DNA of 64,000 nucleotides from Brevundimonas sp. AAP58. Its GTDB lineage: Bacteria; Pseudomonadota; Alphaproteobacteria; Caulobacterales; Caulobacteraceae. Below the pieces are notes generated by a model. That model saw only the letters and a program-made list of their open reading frames with translations. It did no database searches and was not told where the DNA came from. Of this stretch, positions 25,352 to 33,824 are shown one piece after another. The number at the start of each line of letters is the position of its first letter. Positions within the stretch are counted from its first letter, which is position 1. Location of the stretch: contig NZ_LJHU01000018.1 of assembly GCF_001295975.1 (NCBI RefSeq), positions 62,001 to 126,000 on the forward strand, in the 5' to 3' direction. The translations under genes were made by a program, and so were the position numbers.

Positions 25352-25972
25352 ATGACCGTTCACTTTCATGAGGGCGACCTGCCCGACGGCCTGGACCTGG
25401 GCCCCGCAGTCGCTGTGGATTCCGAGACCCTGGGCCTACGCTTTCGCCGCGATCCCCTGTGCGTGGTCCAGCTATCGGCCGGTGACGGCGACGCTCATGT
25501 CGTGCGTCTGAACAGGCCCAGCTACGACTGCCCGAACCTGCGACGGCTGATGGCCGATCCGTCCGTGCTGAAGATCTTCCATTTCGGTCGCTTCGACATC
25601 GCCATGCTGGAGCTGCACCTCGGTGTGGAGACCCGCCCGGTCTACTGCACCAAGATCGCCTCCAAGCTGGCCCGAACCTACACCGATCGGCACGGGCTGA
25701 AGGACGTGGCGCGCGAACTGGCGGGCATCGACCTGTCGAAGGCCCAGCAGTCCTCGGACTGGGGCGCAGCGGAGCTGTCCCCGGCCCAGCTGGAATACGC
25801 CGCCTCTGATGTCCTGCACCTGCACGTCATCAAGGCGAAGCTCGATGAAATGCTGGCGCGCGAAGGGCGCACCGCCATGGCCCAGGCCTGTTTCGACTTC
25901 CTGCCGGTCCGCGCGCGGCTCGACCTCATGGGCTTCGAGGACGACATCTTCGCCCACACCTGGACCAAATGA
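25352..25972 (+). CDS. rnd: Ribonuclease D (short DEDD 3'-5' exonuclease)
   Basis: 206 residues comprising only the exonuclease domain. DEDDy residues: AVDSETLGL (Asp, Glu), FHFGRFDIAML (Asp) and LEYAASDVLHL (Tyr and Asp). HGLKDVARELAGIDLSKAQQSSDWGAAELS is typical of RNase D. The C-terminal HRDC domains of enterobacterial Rnd are absent, as in many alphaproteobacteria. ATG 25352 is used because upstream codons overlap the terminator. The stop overlaps lptC (ATGA). Confidence 0.88.
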   Translation: MTVHFHEGDLPDGLDLGPAVAVDSETLGLRFRRDPLCVVQLSAGDGDAHVVRLNRPSYDCPNLRRLMADPSVLKIFHFGRFDIAMLELHLGVETRPVYCTKIASKLARTYTDRHGLKDVARELAGIDLSKAQQSSDWGAAELSPAQLEYAASDVLHLHVIKAKLDEMLAREGRTAMAQACFDFLPVRARLDLMGFEDDIFAHTWTK

Positions 25973-26628
25973 GCCAGAGCGACCCGGCCCACGACCGCAA
26001 GGCCGCCGACGAGGCGCGGCTGGCGGCTGAGGCCGAGCGGTGGCGCGCGCGGTCGCAACGGGTGCGCCTCTATCGCCGCCTGCTGCCCATCCTGATCGTG
26101 GTGCTGGCGGGGAGCGCCCTGACCTGGACTGTCTTCCGAACGGTCATGTCCGGCGTTGAGCGCGAGGCCAGCCAGGCGCGCGACATTCGCCTCGATAACC
26201 CCATGTTCCACGGCCAGGACGCCGAGGGGCGCAGCTTCGTCATCGGGGCGGAGGGCGCGGTGCGCGATCCTGCGACCGGTCGGTTCCGCCTGAACGGCCC
26301 GGTGCTGCGGCTCAATCTCGGGGGAGCCAAGGTGACCGAGATGACGGCCGACGCCGGCCTCTACAACGAGACCGAACGCACGGTGACCATCGGCCCTAAC
26401 GTCCGCATCTCCGACGGCGGCTCCGGCTTCGTCCTGACCACGCCCGAGGCGGTCGTGAACACGGCCACCGGGGTCGTGACCGGCGACAAGGGCGTCGAGG
26501 GCCGCGGGCCGCTTGGAACCATTTCCGCGACGTCCTATGCCATATATGAACAGGGCCAGCGGGTCGTGTTCAGCGGCTCGGGCGAAAACAAGGTGCGGGG
26601 CACGATCGCCGCCGCCTCCGGTGAATGA
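25969..26628 (+). CDS. lptC: LPS export protein LptC
   Basis: 219-residue bitopic inner-membrane protein of the Lpt bridge. A basic cytoplasmic N-terminus leads to one transmembrane helix (LLPILIVVLAGSALTWTVFRTV, about residues 39-60), followed by a periplasmic beta-jellyroll of the LptA/LptC type (NPMFHGQDAEGRSFVIGAEGAVRD, TADAGLYNETERTVTIGPNVRISD). It is coupled to rnd upstream and lptA downstream by 4-nt overlaps. Confidence 0.87.
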   Translation: MSQSDPAHDRKAADEARLAAEAERWRARSQRVRLYRRLLPILIVVLAGSALTWTVFRTVMSGVEREASQARDIRLDNPMFHGQDAEGRSFVIGAEGAVRDPATGRFRLNGPVLRLNLGGAKVTEMTADAGLYNETERTVTIGPNVRISDGGSGFVLTTPEAVVNTATGVVTGDKGVEGRGPLGTISATSYAIYEQGQRVVFSGSGENKVRGTIAAASGE

Positions 26629-27113
26629 CCATGAAGACGACGCATCTCCTGGTGACGGCCGCGACCGTCCTCGTGCTCACGGCGGGCGGCATGGCGCTGG
26701 CCCAGAGCCGGCCGAACACGTCGAACCAGCCGATCGGCTACGGCGCGGACTCGGGTGAGTTGACCAACACCAGCCTGGCGCTGCGCGGTCGCGCGGAGAT
26801 CACCCAGGGGCAGGCACGGCTGCGTGCGAACGCCATCGAAGGCGATGTCGCAGACGGCGACCTCACTGAGCTGCGCGCCACCGGCGATGTCTATTACGTC
26901 ACCCCGACCGAGACGATCCGGGGCGACCGGGCGGTCTACACCGTGTCCAACGCCACCGTCGTGGTGACCGGCGACGTCATCCTGCGTCAGGGGCAGAACG
27001 TCCTGACCGGCTCGCGCCTCAGCTACAATGTCGACACCGGCCAGGCCCGAATCGAGGGCGGCGGCCAGGGCGGGCGCGTGCGTGGCGTCTTCTATCCGGA
27101 AGGGTCGAACTGA
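26625..27113 (+). CDS. lptA: LPS periplasmic bridge protein LptA
   Basis: 162 residues with a signal peptide (LLVTAATVLVLTAGGMALA) and an OstA-like beta-jellyroll: LALRGRAEITQGQARLRANAIEGDV, ELRATGDVYYVTPTETIRGDRAVYTV and VVVTGDVILRQGQNVLTGSRLSYNVDTGQARIEGG. It bridges LPS from LptC to LptD. The start at 26625 overlaps the lptC stop; ATG 26631 is equally possible. Confidence 0.87.
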   Translation: MTMKTTHLLVTAATVLVLTAGGMALAQSRPNTSNQPIGYGADSGELTNTSLALRGRAEITQGQARLRANAIEGDVADGDLTELRATGDVYYVTPTETIRGDRAVYTVSNATVVVTGDVILRQGQNVLTGSRLSYNVDTGQARIEGGGQGGRVRGVFYPEGSN

Positions 27114-27141
27114 GGCCCGCGAAGGCCCGGTCGGCGACCCG

Positions 27142-27936
27142 ATGGCGCGCAAGGAACTCTCAGCCCTGAACCTGAAGGAGCGCGAGGCCGAATCGGCCGC
27201 CGCGCCGCAGCCCGCTCTCGACAAGGGCCTTCGGGTCCAGAACATCGCCCGGGCCTTCGGCGCGCGTCAGGTGGTACGCGACGTCTCGCTGACCGTTCAG
27301 CGCGGCGAGGTCGCGGGCCTGCTCGGTCCCAACGGCGCCGGCAAGACCACTTGCTTCTACATGATCACCGGCCTGATCCCGGCCGACAGCGGCTCCATCT
27401 GGCTGGACGGCGTCGATATCACCAGCCAGCCGATGTACCAGCGCGCCCGCATGGGCGTGGGCTATCTGGCGCAGGAAGCCTCGATCTTCCGCGGCATGAC
27501 CGTGGAGCAGAACGTCATGTCGGTGGTCGAACTGAACGCCACCGGCAAGGCCATCGAGACCGAAACGACCCGCCTGCTCGACGAGTTGAACATCGGCCAC
27601 CTGCGCCACGCCCCGGCCACCGCCTTGTCGGGCGGCGAGCGTCGGCGCGTCGAGATCGCGCGGTCACTGGCCGGCCGGCCAAGCTTCATGCTGCTGGACG
27701 AGCCCTTCGCAGGCATTGATCCCCTGGCCATCGCCGACATCCGCCAGGTGATCCGCTACCTCGCGGGCGAAGGCATCGGCGTCCTGATAACCGACCACAA
27801 TGTGCGCGAGACGCTGGACATCATCGACCGCGCCTCGATCATCTCCAACGGCGAGGTCCTCTTCGAAGGCACCGCTGACGAGGTCATCCACGACCCTGAG
27901 GTCCGCCGGGTCTACCTCGGCGACCTCTACGGCTGA
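27142..27936 (+). CDS. lptB: LPS export ATPase LptB
   Basis: 264-residue ABC ATPase powering the Lpt machine. Walker A GLLGPNGAGKTTCFYM, Q-loop YLAQEASIFRGMTVEQN, signature LSGGERRRVEIAR, Walker B FMLLDEPFAGIDP, H-loop TDHNVRE. An N-terminal extension of about 35 residues precedes the domain. ATG 27142 lies 28 bp after lptA. In many proteobacteria rpoN follows lptB; here it does not. Confidence 0.93.
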   Translation: MARKELSALNLKEREAESAAAPQPALDKGLRVQNIARAFGARQVVRDVSLTVQRGEVAGLLGPNGAGKTTCFYMITGLIPADSGSIWLDGVDITSQPMYQRARMGVGYLAQEASIFRGMTVEQNVMSVVELNATGKAIETETTRLLDELNIGHLRHAPATALSGGERRRVEIARSLAGRPSFMLLDEPFAGIDPLAIADIRQVIRYLAGEGIGVLITDHNVRETLDIIDRASIISNGEVLFEGTADEVIHDPEVRRVYLGDLYG

Positions 27937-28026
27937 AGCCGACGAGGTCGTGGGGAGCGCGATCTCCTTGCAGGCTTGTCCGGCTGGGCGATAGCGCGAA
28001 TCACAGTCGGTCAATATCGTTGCGGC

Positions 28027-28842
28027 ATGGTCCAAACCTCTGCAGGGGTGATTGCCGTCCTGTCCTCCCTGTCGGAGCTCGACCTGGGCATCCTCAGGTG
28101 CACTGCCGCTGGACTGACCTCAAAAGAAATCGCCCCCATCGTCGGCCGATCACACCATACGGTTGACGACCGACTCAAGGTGATCGTCAGGCGACTTGGA
28201 TGCCGCACGCGGCAGCAGGCAGGGAGGATGCTGCTCCTCCACGAACGCGGGCTGGACCCCCTCAGTGATTGGGGGCCCCAAACATCGGCGCTCGTGGCGA
28301 ATCGAGGGTCCTTGTCAGGCTTCTCTTCGGATGGAGGAGCCCATGACGATTCAGACCCTTCCCGTGGAAGACCGGAGCGTTCGCCCGGCGCAAGACATTG
28401 CCAGTCTCAATTTTCCGCTACCGATACACTTGCCGCCGCTCACTCCGGAGCAGAAGCTCAGCCTCATGGCGGAGCAGTCGGAGTTCGACCGGCGCTTCCG
28501 TCCGCTTCGGCATCGGGAGGACGATATTCTGATCGTGAGCTGGGCGGAGATACAACGGCAGTTCCTCGATCTCTGCGCACCGTGGGACCGGTCAGACCCC
28601 GCCGTCATGATCCGCGTCGCCCAGCAGAACTCAGCTTACGAATCCGCAGAGAAGACGCTCCGGACGCTTTTCGTGATGAACCACATGCGATCTTCGATCG
28701 ATACGCCGAGGCCGCGGAGTATTTCGACCTCGAGCCAAGAGCGTTGAAGGCCGTTCGACTGGTCTCTCATCTGATGGTCGCAAGCGTGACATGCGCGGCG
28801 CTTATCCTGCTTGTCATCACGTGCATCGAGGCGGCGACCTGA
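28027..28842 (+). CDS. LuxR-type HTH protein; reading frame runs on downstream
   Basis: Residues 1-85 form a LuxR/GerE helix-turn-helix: LSELDLGILRCTAAGLTSKEIAPIVGRSHHTVDDRLKVIVRRLGCRTRQQAGRMLL. No receiver domain is present. The same frame stays open to 28842, but the middle (about 28340-28660) is low-complexity and lies opposite a better coding frame (28343). The last 60 codons (FDRYAEAAEYFDLEPRALKAVRLVSHLMVASVTCAALILLVITCIEAA) again look genuine and end in a membrane helix. Either this is a HTH-linker-membrane protein, or the HTH gene really ends near 28340 and the tail belongs to the next gene through a frameshift. Confidence 0.5.
   Translation: MVQTSAGVIAVLSSLSELDLGILRCTAAGLTSKEIAPIVGRSHHTVDDRLKVIVRRLGCRTRQQAGRMLLLHERGLDPLSDWGPQTSALVANRGSLSGFSSDGGAHDDSDPSRGRPERSPGARHCQSQFSATDTLAAAHSGAEAQPHGGAVGVRPALPSASASGGRYSDRELGGDTTAVPRSLRTVGPVRPRRHDPRRPAELSLRIRREDAPDAFRDEPHAIFDRYAEAAEYFDLEPRALKAVRLVSHLMVASVTCAALILLVITCIEAAT
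28343..28747 (+). CDS. Hypothetical protein, probably frameshifted near its C-terminus
   Basis: 134 codons in the second frame, starting MTIQTLPVEDRSVRPAQ after a good GGAGGAG ribosome site at 28333. The interior (EQSEFDRRFRPLRHREDDILIVSWAEIQRQFLDLCAPWDRSDPAVMIRVAQQNSAYESAEKTL) has GC-rich third positions and looks coding. From about 28660 the codon pattern deteriorates here and improves in the first frame, which ends at 28842 with an amphipathic stretch and a membrane helix. A one-base deletion between 28655 and 28680 would explain this. Family unknown. Confidence 0.5.
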   Translation: MTIQTLPVEDRSVRPAQDIASLNFPLPIHLPPLTPEQKLSLMAEQSEFDRRFRPLRHREDDILIVSWAEIQRQFLDLCAPWDRSDPAVMIRVAQQNSAYESAEKTLRTLFVMNHMRSSIDTPRPRSISTSSQER

Positions 28843-28856
28843 GGCTCGGCTTCAAT

Positions 28857-28873
28857 GCCTGAGTGTCTCAGGC
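28857..28873. terminator. Hairpin between convergent genes
   Basis: GCCTGAG-TGT-CTCAGGC, a perfect 7-bp stem, lies between the hypothetical gene and the convergent response regulator. No T-run follows on either strand, so the terminator role is tentative. Confidence 0.35.
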
Positions 28874-28910
28874 GACGTCTCTCTTGGGGGACACAACCAA
28901 AGTCATCGTC

Positions 28911-29597
28911 TCAGGGCTGTAGTCGATAGCCCCCGGAATCAGTCAGCAGCAGTCTTGCAAGTCCAGGCTCAGGCTCGATTTTCTGGCGCAGGCGATAGAT
29001 GTGGGTCTCGAGCGTGTGGGTCGTGACACCCGCGTTGTAGCCCCAAACCTCGGTCAGCAATTCCTCGCGCGACACCGGCTTGGCCCCGGCGCGGTAGAGA
29101 TACTTGAGGATGTTGGTCTCCTTCTCCGTCAACCGCACCTTCCTGCCTGCTGTGTCCGTGAGCATCTTGGCTGCGGGACGGAACTCATAGGGTCCAATCT
29201 GAAAGACAGCGTCCTCGGACTGCTCATGACTGCGCAGGTGGGCGCGAATGCGAGCGAGCAGTACGGCGAAGCGGAAGGGCTTGGTGACATAGTCGTTGGC
29301 ACCGCTGTCCAACCCCAGCACGGTGTCGGCGTCGGAGTCCTGCGCTGTCAGCATGATGATCGGGGTCGACACGCCATCCTTGCGGAGCAGACGGCAGGCT
29401 TCGCGGCCATCCATGTCGGGCAAATCGATATCCAGGAGGATCAAGTCAGCGCGAATCTCGCGGCCCAGGCGAATACCTTCGCTGGCCGTCGCGGCCTGAA
29501 CGGCGCGAAACTCCTCATGCAGCGCCAGTTGCTCGGCCAGCGCCTCACGCAGGTCGTCGTCGTCGTCAATGAGAAGTACAGTCTTGGCTGTCGGCAT
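28911..29597 (-). CDS. OmpR-family response regulator
   Basis: 228 residues. The receiver domain begins TVLLIDDDDDLREAL, with phospho-Asp in LILLDIDLPDMDGREA and Lys in DYVTKPF. A winged-helix domain follows (KVRLTEKETNILKYLYRAGAKPVSREELLTEVWGYNAGVTTHTLETHIYRLRQKIE). DNA-binding activator or repressor. No kinase gene is adjacent, so the partner is unknown. Confidence 0.9.
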   Translation of the reverse strand: MPTAKTVLLIDDDDDLREALAEQLALHEEFRAVQAATASEGIRLGREIRADLILLDIDLPDMDGREACRLLRKDGVSTPIIMLTAQDSDADTVLGLDSGANDYVTKPFRFAVLLARIRAHLRSHEQSEDAVFQIGPYEFRPAAKMLTDTAGRKVRLTEKETNILKYLYRAGAKPVSREELLTEVWGYNAGVTTHTLETHIYRLRQKIEPEPGLARLLLTDSGGYRLQP

Positions 29598-29657
29598 GGA
29601 CCTAACATGGCGAGGCTTGTCGTCCCCGCCAAGGCGAAGGTCGAAAAGGGTTTGGAA

Positions 29658-30380
29658 TCAGATGCTAGAGGGCGCGACAGACGGGTTTCGTTCCCCGAAC
29701 AGGGCCGTTCCCAGCCGCACATGGGTTGCGCCGAGGCGAATCGCGGCCTCGTAGTCGTTGCTCATGCCCATCGACAGAATGGACAGATCGTTCCTCGCCG
29801 CGATCTTGGCCAGCAAGGCGAAGTGCAGGATTGGCTCCTCGTCCGCAGGCGGAATGGCCATGACGCCTTCGATCAGCAGGCCTGCCGCGCGCGCCGAGAC
29901 GATCAGGGCGTCGGCGTCGCGGGGCCAGACACCAGCCTTCTGGGGTTCTTCACCCGTGTTGACCTGGACCAGCACACGCGGGCGGCGACCGAGCTTGTCC
30001 TGAGCGGCGGCAAGCGCCCCGATCAGCTTCTCGCGATCCAGCGTCTCGATGACGTCGAACAGGGCGACGGCCTCGACTGCCTTGTTGGACTGTAACGGGC
30101 CGATCAGGCGCAGTTCGAGATCGGGTATATCGGGGCGTCGATCGGTCCAGCGGCCTTGCGCCTCCTGAACCCGGTTCTCGCCAAAGACACGCAGGCCGGT
30201 CGCGAGCGCCGCGTCGATCGCTTCGGGCGGCTGGGTCTTGGACACAGCGGTCAGGGTGACGGAGGCGGGATCGCGCCCGGCCGCGCGGGCGGCGGCGTCC
30301 ATGCGCGCCCGGATCGCAAGCAGACGCTGGCTCAGCAGGTGGCTGGACGACGGCGTCGAAGCGGAGGATGAGGCGGCCAT
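29658..30380 (-). CDS. YggS/PLPBP family PLP homeostasis protein
   Basis: 240-residue fold-type III PLP-binding protein. Cofactor lysine in VTLTAVSKTQPPEAI; also VFGENRVQEAQ, LIGPLQSNKA, LVQVNTGEEPQKAG, LSMGMSNDYEAAIRLGATHVRLGTALFG, all family signatures. It buffers PLP rather than catalysing a known reaction. The ATG (30380-30378) overlaps the ATG of the divergent thiE-like gene within one CCATGG, so the intergenic distance is less than zero. The serine-rich first 25 residues are longer than usual. Confidence 0.9.
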   Translation of the reverse strand: MAASSSASTPSSSHLLSQRLLAIRARMDAAARAAGRDPASVTLTAVSKTQPPEAIDAALATGLRVFGENRVQEAQGRWTDRRPDIPDLELRLIGPLQSNKAVEAVALFDVIETLDREKLIGALAAAQDKLGRRPRVLVQVNTGEEPQKAGVWPRDADALIVSARAAGLLIEGVMAIPPADEEPILHFALLAKIAARNDLSILSMGMSNDYEAAIRLGATHVRLGTALFGERNPSVAPSSI

Positions 30381-31026
30381 GGAGGATGCGTCGCGTTCGG
30401 AAGGAGCCCGCCTTTGGGCCGGGGCACAGGCTCTAGCCCGAGCGCGGCTGGCTGTCAGGGGGGGCGAACCGTCGCGCGTGCCGCCGCTGCTGTTCCTCAC
30501 CGATCCCGAGCGGACGCCTCGTCCGTGGGAGATCGCCGCGCGCATGCCCCAGGGCTCTGGCGTCGTTTATCGCGGTTTCGGCCGGCCCGAGGCACCAGCT
30601 GAGGCGCGACGCTTGCGGGCCGTGACGCGGGAGCGGGGCATCGCTCTCCTGATCGGTCTGGATATTGATCTGGCCGACGCGGTCGAGGCCGACGGAGTAC
30701 ATCTGCCAGAGCGCAGTCTCAGCGCCGCCTATGCCCTGTCCGGAAAACGGCCCGACTGGCTTCTGACCGGTGCGGTTCATTCGGTCGAGGCGGCCCTGGC
30801 CGCTCGCGATCTGGACGCGGTCCTGCTGTCCCCGATCTTTCCAGCGGGGGGCGTCTCTTCAGCGAAGTCCCCTCTCGGGTTGGACGCCCTGTCTGCGGCG
30901 AGCACGGGGGTCACGCCGGTTTTCGCGCTCGGTGGGGTGACCGCAGGAAACGTCGGCAGCCTCGCCGATAGTCACTGTGCAGGTATCGCCACCATCGGAG
31001 GCCTGTTCGACGCCTTCGGCCCCTGA
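30379..31026 (+). CDS. thiE: Thiamine phosphate synthase-like protein
   Basis: 215-residue TIM barrel of the ThiE/TenI family: PPLLFLTDPERTPRPWEIAARMP, GSGVVYRGFG, ALLIGLDIDLADAVEADGVHLPE, WLLTGAVHSVEAALAARDLDAVLLSPIFPAGG, KSPLGLDALSA and VFALGGVTAGNVGSL. The phosphate-binding GGV and SPIF regions fit. It is more divergent than ThiE in a thi operon and no other thiamine gene is near, so a TenI-like role is possible. The ATG overlaps the yggS-type start; downstream starts are conceivable. Confidence 0.7.
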   Translation: MEDASRSEGARLWAGAQALARARLAVRGGEPSRVPPLLFLTDPERTPRPWEIAARMPQGSGVVYRGFGRPEAPAEARRLRAVTRERGIALLIGLDIDLADAVEADGVHLPERSLSAAYALSGKRPDWLLTGAVHSVEAALAARDLDAVLLSPIFPAGGVSSAKSPLGLDALSAASTGVTPVFALGGVTAGNVGSLADSHCAGIATIGGLFDAFGP

Positions 31027-31030
31027 ACAA

Positions 31031-31912
31031 TCAGGGCAGGTCGCGCAGGAACTCGAAGATCTCGGACTTCGCCGCCGCTTCGTCCAGCATGGGGGCGTGG
31101 CCGACGCCGGGTACCTCGACGTAACGCATGGTCGGGGCGGCCTTCTGCATGCGCTGGGCGATGTCGGCGCTGAGCAGGTCGGAGGTCTCGCCCCGGATCA
31201 GCAGGGTTGGTCGCTTCTTCGCCAGCCGCCGGAAATAGGGCCACAGGTTGGGAACCAGGGCCTTGGTGCCAGCCGCCTTGATCGGGACCGAGATGTCCGG
31301 ATCGTAGTCCAGCACCGGCGACCCCTCCGTCCCCTCCCGGAACACCCGGCGCGCGAAGGCGTCCCAGTCGGCGTCGCTGTAATGAGGAAAGGCCACGCCG
31401 TTAATCTCGCGGACATAGGCCGCCGCCGCCGCCCAGGTCGGAGTGTCGACCGGCTTGCCGGAATAGGCGGCGATGCGCGCCAGCCCCGCCTTGTCCACCT
31501 CGGGGCCGATGTCGTTCAGGATGGCGGCGGCCACGGCCCGGCTGCGCAGCGCCGTCACCGCCATGGTGATCAGTCCGCCCATGGAGGTGCCGAGGAACAC
31601 AGCGCGCGCGATGCCGGCCGCATCCAGCAGTTCCAGCACGTCCTTTGCATACACCGGTGGCTGATAGGTCATGGGGTCGGTGGCGCGATCCGACTTGCCA
31701 CGCCCGCGCACGTCAACCGCCAGCACGCGTCGGCCACTGCGCGCGATCAGCCCGGCGATATGCGCAAAATCAGCGGAGTTGCGGGTCAGACCGTGGATGG
31801 CGATGACTGGCAGCCGAACGGACCCATCGCCGCCGCCATAATCCCGCGCGTAAAGGCTGAGGCCGTCCGACGAGGTCCAGCGGCGTTCGGCATAGGGTTG
31901 CGGCTCTGACAC
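31031..31912 (-). CDS. Alpha/beta hydrolase
   Basis: 293 residues, cytoplasmic. Oxyanion-hole IAIHGLTRNSADF, RRVLAVDVRGRGKSDRA, nucleophile VFLGTSMGGLITM and catalytic His VPGVGHAPMLDE. This belongs to the large esterase/haloalkane dehalogenase-like group; substrate unknown. Its stop lies 5 bp from the convergent thiE-like stop. Confidence 0.85.
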   Translation of the reverse strand: MSEPQPYAERRWTSSDGLSLYARDYGGGDGSVRLPVIAIHGLTRNSADFAHIAGLIARSGRRVLAVDVRGRGKSDRATDPMTYQPPVYAKDVLELLDAAGIARAVFLGTSMGGLITMAVTALRSRAVAAAILNDIGPEVDKAGLARIAAYSGKPVDTPTWAAAAAYVREINGVAFPHYSDADWDAFARRVFREGTEGSPVLDYDPDISVPIKAAGTKALVPNLWPYFRRLAKKRPTLLIRGETSDLLSADIAQRMQKAAPTMRYVEVPGVGHAPMLDEAAAKSEIFEFLRDLP

Positions 31913-31978
31913 ATCACGCTCCGTCTTCGACGCCCTCGCGTCAGAATTCAGGGTATTTCATTGCCGGAAGAATTGCGA

Positions 31979-32500
31979 TCAAGCGCCGATCAGGTCTCGT
32001 ACGAAGGCGTCCAGATTTCCCGTCTCGAACAGAAAGCCCGGAATGCCCGCCCGGCGCGCGGCCTCTAGGTCGCTCTGGCGGTCCCCGATCAGGTAGGAGC
32101 GCGACAGGTCGATGCCATGATCGGCGGCCGCTCTCAGGATCATGCCGGGGTTGGGCTTACGATCGGGATGGTCCGGATGGCGGTATCGCTCATCCTCGGC
32201 GTCAGCGTGAAACGGACAGGCGTAGACCGCGCCGATCCGCGCGCCCTTCGCCGCCAGACGCCGCACCAGCAGGTCGTTGAAGCGGTGCATCTGCTCTTCG
32301 CTGAACATCCCCCGCGCCACGCCCGACTGGTTGGTGACGATGACGACGAGATAGCCGAGCGCATTCAGACGCCGCACAGCCTCCGGCGCGCCGGGGATCA
32401 GGACGAGGTGTTCCTCCCGATGCGGATAGCCGCTGTCCTCGATCAGGACGCCGTCGCGATCGAGGAAGACGGCGGGCACGGTGGGCTGGGCAGGCGACAC
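31979..32500 (-). CDS. gmhB: D-glycero-D-manno-heptose 1,7-bisphosphate phosphatase-type HAD protein
   Basis: HAD-IIIA phosphatase of 173 residues: motif I VFLDRDGVLIED, YLVVIVTNQSGVARGMFS (motif II), KPNPGMILRAA (motif III Lys) and SYLIGDRQSDLEAARRAG (motif IV). The family makes heptose-1-phosphate for LPS core. The zinc loop of E. coli GmhB (CxH...CxC) is only half kept: CPFHADAEDERYRHPDHPDRKP has no second Cys pair, so metal binding may differ. It is divergent from the amino-sugar pair. Confidence 0.83.
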   Translation of the reverse strand: MSPAQPTVPAVFLDRDGVLIEDSGYPHREEHLVLIPGAPEAVRRLNALGYLVVIVTNQSGVARGMFSEEQMHRFNDLLVRRLAAKGARIGAVYACPFHADAEDERYRHPDHPDRKPNPGMILRAAADHGIDLSRSYLIGDRQSDLEAARRAGIPGFLFETGNLDAFVRDLIGA

Positions 32501-32659
32501 GGAGAACTCCGAAACGGGGCCGTCTGCATACGGTCGACCGTTGCAAGGCGCAACGCGATGTGAGCCCGTGTCGGTTGGCGATCCCCTCTCGTCGCGTTAG
32601 AGGCGGCACACCGGACGGACGGGCGTGGATCGCGCCGTCGCGACAGAGGCATCCCGCAC

Positions 32660-33820
32660 ATGAGCATCGCCTTCATCGACCTGCAGGCCCAGCGCCGTCG
32701 CCTGAACGGGCGGATCGAGGCCGCCGTCATGGCCGCCGTCGAGAGCGGAGCCTATGTCATGGGGCCGCAGGTGCGCGAGTTCGAAACCATGCTGGCCGAG
32801 TTCGGCCAGGCCAGGCACGCCCTGTCCTGCGCCAACGGCACCGAGGCTCTGGTACTTCCGCTGATGGCTTGGGGCATCCGGCCGGGAGACGCGGTGTTCG
32901 TGCCCAGCTTCACCTTCTGCGCCACCGCCGAGGTCGTGCCGTGGCTGGGGGCCACGCCGGTCTTCGTCGACATTGACGACCGCACCTACAACATGGACCC
33001 GGCCCATCTGGAGGCCGCCATCGAAGCGACGATCGCCGAGGGCCGTCTGAAGCCCAAGGTCGTGATCGCCGTCGATCTGTTCGGTCAGCCCGCCGACTAC
33101 CCGGCCATCCGGGCCATCTGCGACCGGCACGGGCTGAAGCTGATCTCGGATTCGGCTCAGGGCTTCGGCTGCACGCTGGATGGATCTCATCCACTCAAAT
33201 GGGCCGACGTCACCACCGCCAGCTTCTTCCCGGCCAAGCCGCTGGGTTGCTACGGCGACGGCGGGGCGGTGCTAACCAACGATGACGATCTGGCGCAGGA
33301 GATCGACAGCTACCGCGTCCACGGCAAGGCGGTGGCCAAGGATCTGGCCGGCCGCACCTTCGATCACGACCCCAAGTATCTGAACATGCGTGTCGGCATG
33401 AACAGCCGTCTGGACACCGTCCAGGCGGCCGTCCTGATCGAGAAGCTGAAGATCTTCCCCGAAGAGATCGCGTGGCGGAACCGCATCGCAGCCCGCTACA
33501 ACGAAATGCTGGCACCCCACGTCACCGCCGTGCCGTTTGTCCCGGCGGGCAACATCTCGAACTGGGCCCAGTACACGATCGAGCACCCGAACCGCGACGG
33601 TCTGGCCGTCCACCTGAAGGCCGAGGGGGTTCCGAGCGCGGTCTATTATCCGATCCCGTGCCACCTCCAGCCGGCCTATTCGCACCATCCGCGCGGGCCC
33701 GGTGGCCTGCCGGTCACGGAGGCCAAGAAGGAAGTGGTGATCAGCCTGCCGATGCACTCCGATCTGGACGAGACGACCCAGGACCGCATCGTCGCCGCCG
33801 TCGCCAGCTTCCAGGGGTGA
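32660..33820 (+). CDS. DegT/DnrJ/EryC1/StrS sugar aminotransferase
   Basis: 386-residue PLP aminotransferase of the VioA/WbpE/GnnB group. FIDLQAQ start, YVMGPQVREFE, SCANGTEALVL, FVPSFTFCATAEVV, SDSAQGFGCTLDG (PLP Asp) and SFFPAKPLGCYGDGGA (PLP Lys). Such enzymes transfer an amino group to a UDP- or dTDP-keto sugar. The next gene, 4 bp on, is a Gfo/Idh dehydrogenase. Together they match the GnnA/GnnB logic for UDP-2,3-diamino sugars used in the diaminoglucose lipid A reported for Brevundimonas; WbpB/WbpE-type O-antigen sugars are the alternative. Confidence 0.86.
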   Translation: MSIAFIDLQAQRRRLNGRIEAAVMAAVESGAYVMGPQVREFETMLAEFGQARHALSCANGTEALVLPLMAWGIRPGDAVFVPSFTFCATAEVVPWLGATPVFVDIDDRTYNMDPAHLEAAIEATIAEGRLKPKVVIAVDLFGQPADYPAIRAICDRHGLKLISDSAQGFGCTLDGSHPLKWADVTTASFFPAKPLGCYGDGGAVLTNDDDLAQEIDSYRVHGKAVAKDLAGRTFDHDPKYLNMRVGMNSRLDTVQAAVLIEKLKIFPEEIAWRNRIAARYNEMLAPHVTAVPFVPAGNISNWAQYTIEHPNRDGLAVHLKAEGVPSAVYYPIPCHLQPAYSHHPRGPGGLPVTEAKKEVVISLPMHSDLDETTQDRIVAAVASFQG

Positions 33821-33824
33821 TCCG

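Noticed and set aside
28655-28685. Programmed -1 frameshift site
   Set aside because: No X-XXY-YYZ slippery heptamer fits the frames here; a simple deletion or sequencing error is more likely.
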